A stretch of 7,005 bases of DNA from Gemmatimonadota bacterium (GTDB lineage Bacteria > Gemmatimonadota > Gemmatimonadetes > Gemmatimonadales > Gemmatimonadaceae), in contig CANGXK010000139.1 in NCBI GenBank assembly GCA_947457715.1, positions 1-7,005 on the forward strand, read 5' to 3'. This document shows positions 6,614-7,005 of the stretch, in pieces. The number at the start of each line of letters is the position of its first letter. Position 1 is the stretch's first letter. The notes beneath the pieces are model-generated. The model worked only from the letters and a program-made list of their open reading frames with translations. It was not told where the DNA came from and did not search any database. The translations under genes and the position numbers were made by a program.

Positions 6614-6649
6614 CTTCTTTTCGTTCATGCATGCCGCAGATACCGCGAA

Positions 6650-7005
6650 TTACTCCTCGGTCTCTTCGGGTGCACCGGGCGCTGCGGCTTCCTTCACACC
6701 GAGCAACACCTTCACCTTCTCTTCAATTTCGGCCATCAGCACCGGGTTGTCCTTGAGGAACATCTTCGCGTTCTCACGGCCCTGTCCGATGCGCTGGGTG
6801 CCGTAGCTGTACCAGGCGCCAGCCTTGTCGATGATGCCGGCTTCCGAGCCGATATCGACGAGGAGTGACGTGTGGCTGATGCCTTCCGCGTACATGATGT
6901 CGAACTCAGCCTGCTTGAACGGCGGTGCGACCTTGTTCTTGACGACCTTCACGCGGACGTGCGAGCCAACCACCTCTTCCTTGTCCTTCACCGGTCCAAT
7001 GCGGC
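6650..7005 (-). CDS. recA: RecA recombinase, C-terminal part (N-terminus beyond window)
   Basis: RecA forms filaments on single-stranded DNA, drives strand exchange and activates LexA cleavage in the SOS response. The last 117 residues are present, entering the window in frame at 7003. They show [52 protein letters not shown] and LKDNP, all strongly RecA-specific and close to the E. coli C-terminal domain. The tail is acidic and Pro/Ala-rich ([12 protein letters not shown]), as expected for the autoinhibitory RecA tail. The Walker A and B motifs and loop L1 lie outside the window. The gene ends in TAA and is followed by a strong terminator and then recX. The promoter, and hence any LexA box, is off the window. 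Confidence 0.98.
   Translation of the reverse strand, partial: RIGPVKDKEEVVGSHVRVKVVKNKVAPPFKQAEFDIMYAEGISHTSLLVDIGSEAGIIDKAGAWYSYGTQRIGQGRENAKMFLKDNPVLMAEIEEKVKVLLGVKEAAAPGAPEETEE

Noticed and set aside
6605..6625. T-rich stretch on the plus strand after the terminator arm, as a bidirectional terminator
   Set aside because: The T-run is broken by C residues and no plus-strand gene would need it.

Overview
This is a GC-rich bacterial chromosomal segment in which every gene I can support lies on the minus strand. Read in the direction of transcription (high to low coordinates) the order is: 3' end of recA, an intrinsic terminator, recX, alaS, a small unrecognised helical protein, a PHP-family phosphatase of the CpsB/CapC type, gmhA (phosphoheptose isomerase), a short-chain dehydrogenase/reductase, and the 5' part of a CCA-adding tRNA nucleotidyltransferase. 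Both end genes run off the window. Coding density is very high: all gaps are under 160 bases, and no stretch over 300 bases lacks a gene. I see no tRNA or rRNA genes, insertion sequences, CRISPR arrays or prophage genes.

Organism: gmhA, a lipopolysaccharide heptose enzyme, argues for a bacterium with an outer membrane. Good Shine-Dalgarno sequences are missing before several genes. The short alaS upstream gap carries TATATTTG, which fits the Bacteroidetes-type -7 box TAnnTTTG. Together with the GC-rich, Ala/Arg-rich proteins this fits a GC-rich member of the FCB superphylum; Gemmatimonadota is my best guess. That is an inference from gene style and remembered gene order, not a demonstrated assignment.

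Regions: 6650-7005 is the RecA C-terminal part. 6539-6613 is a strong recA terminator with a second hairpin nested in its loop. 5854-6501 is RecX, whose start lies beyond the terminator, so it would depend on read-through or on an unseen promoter. 3028-5811 is a complete alanyl-tRNA synthetase. 1866-3001 holds the small protein and the PHP phosphatase. 391-1835 holds gmhA and the SDR, separated by an 86-base gap with an inverted repeat. 1-400 is the N-terminal catalytic part of the CCA enzyme.

How the genes work together: recA and recX are the recombinase and its regulator. alaS and cca both serve tRNA charging or maturation. gmhA, and perhaps the PHP phosphatase and the SDR, point to envelope sugar metabolism. 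The tight spacing, with overlaps at alaS/small protein and at SDR/cca, suggests one or two polycistronic units. I found no clearly new biological system. The items most worth checking are the recA-recX terminator, the near-leaderless alaS start, the unknown protein after alaS, the PHP-GmhA pairing, and the unusual start of cca.
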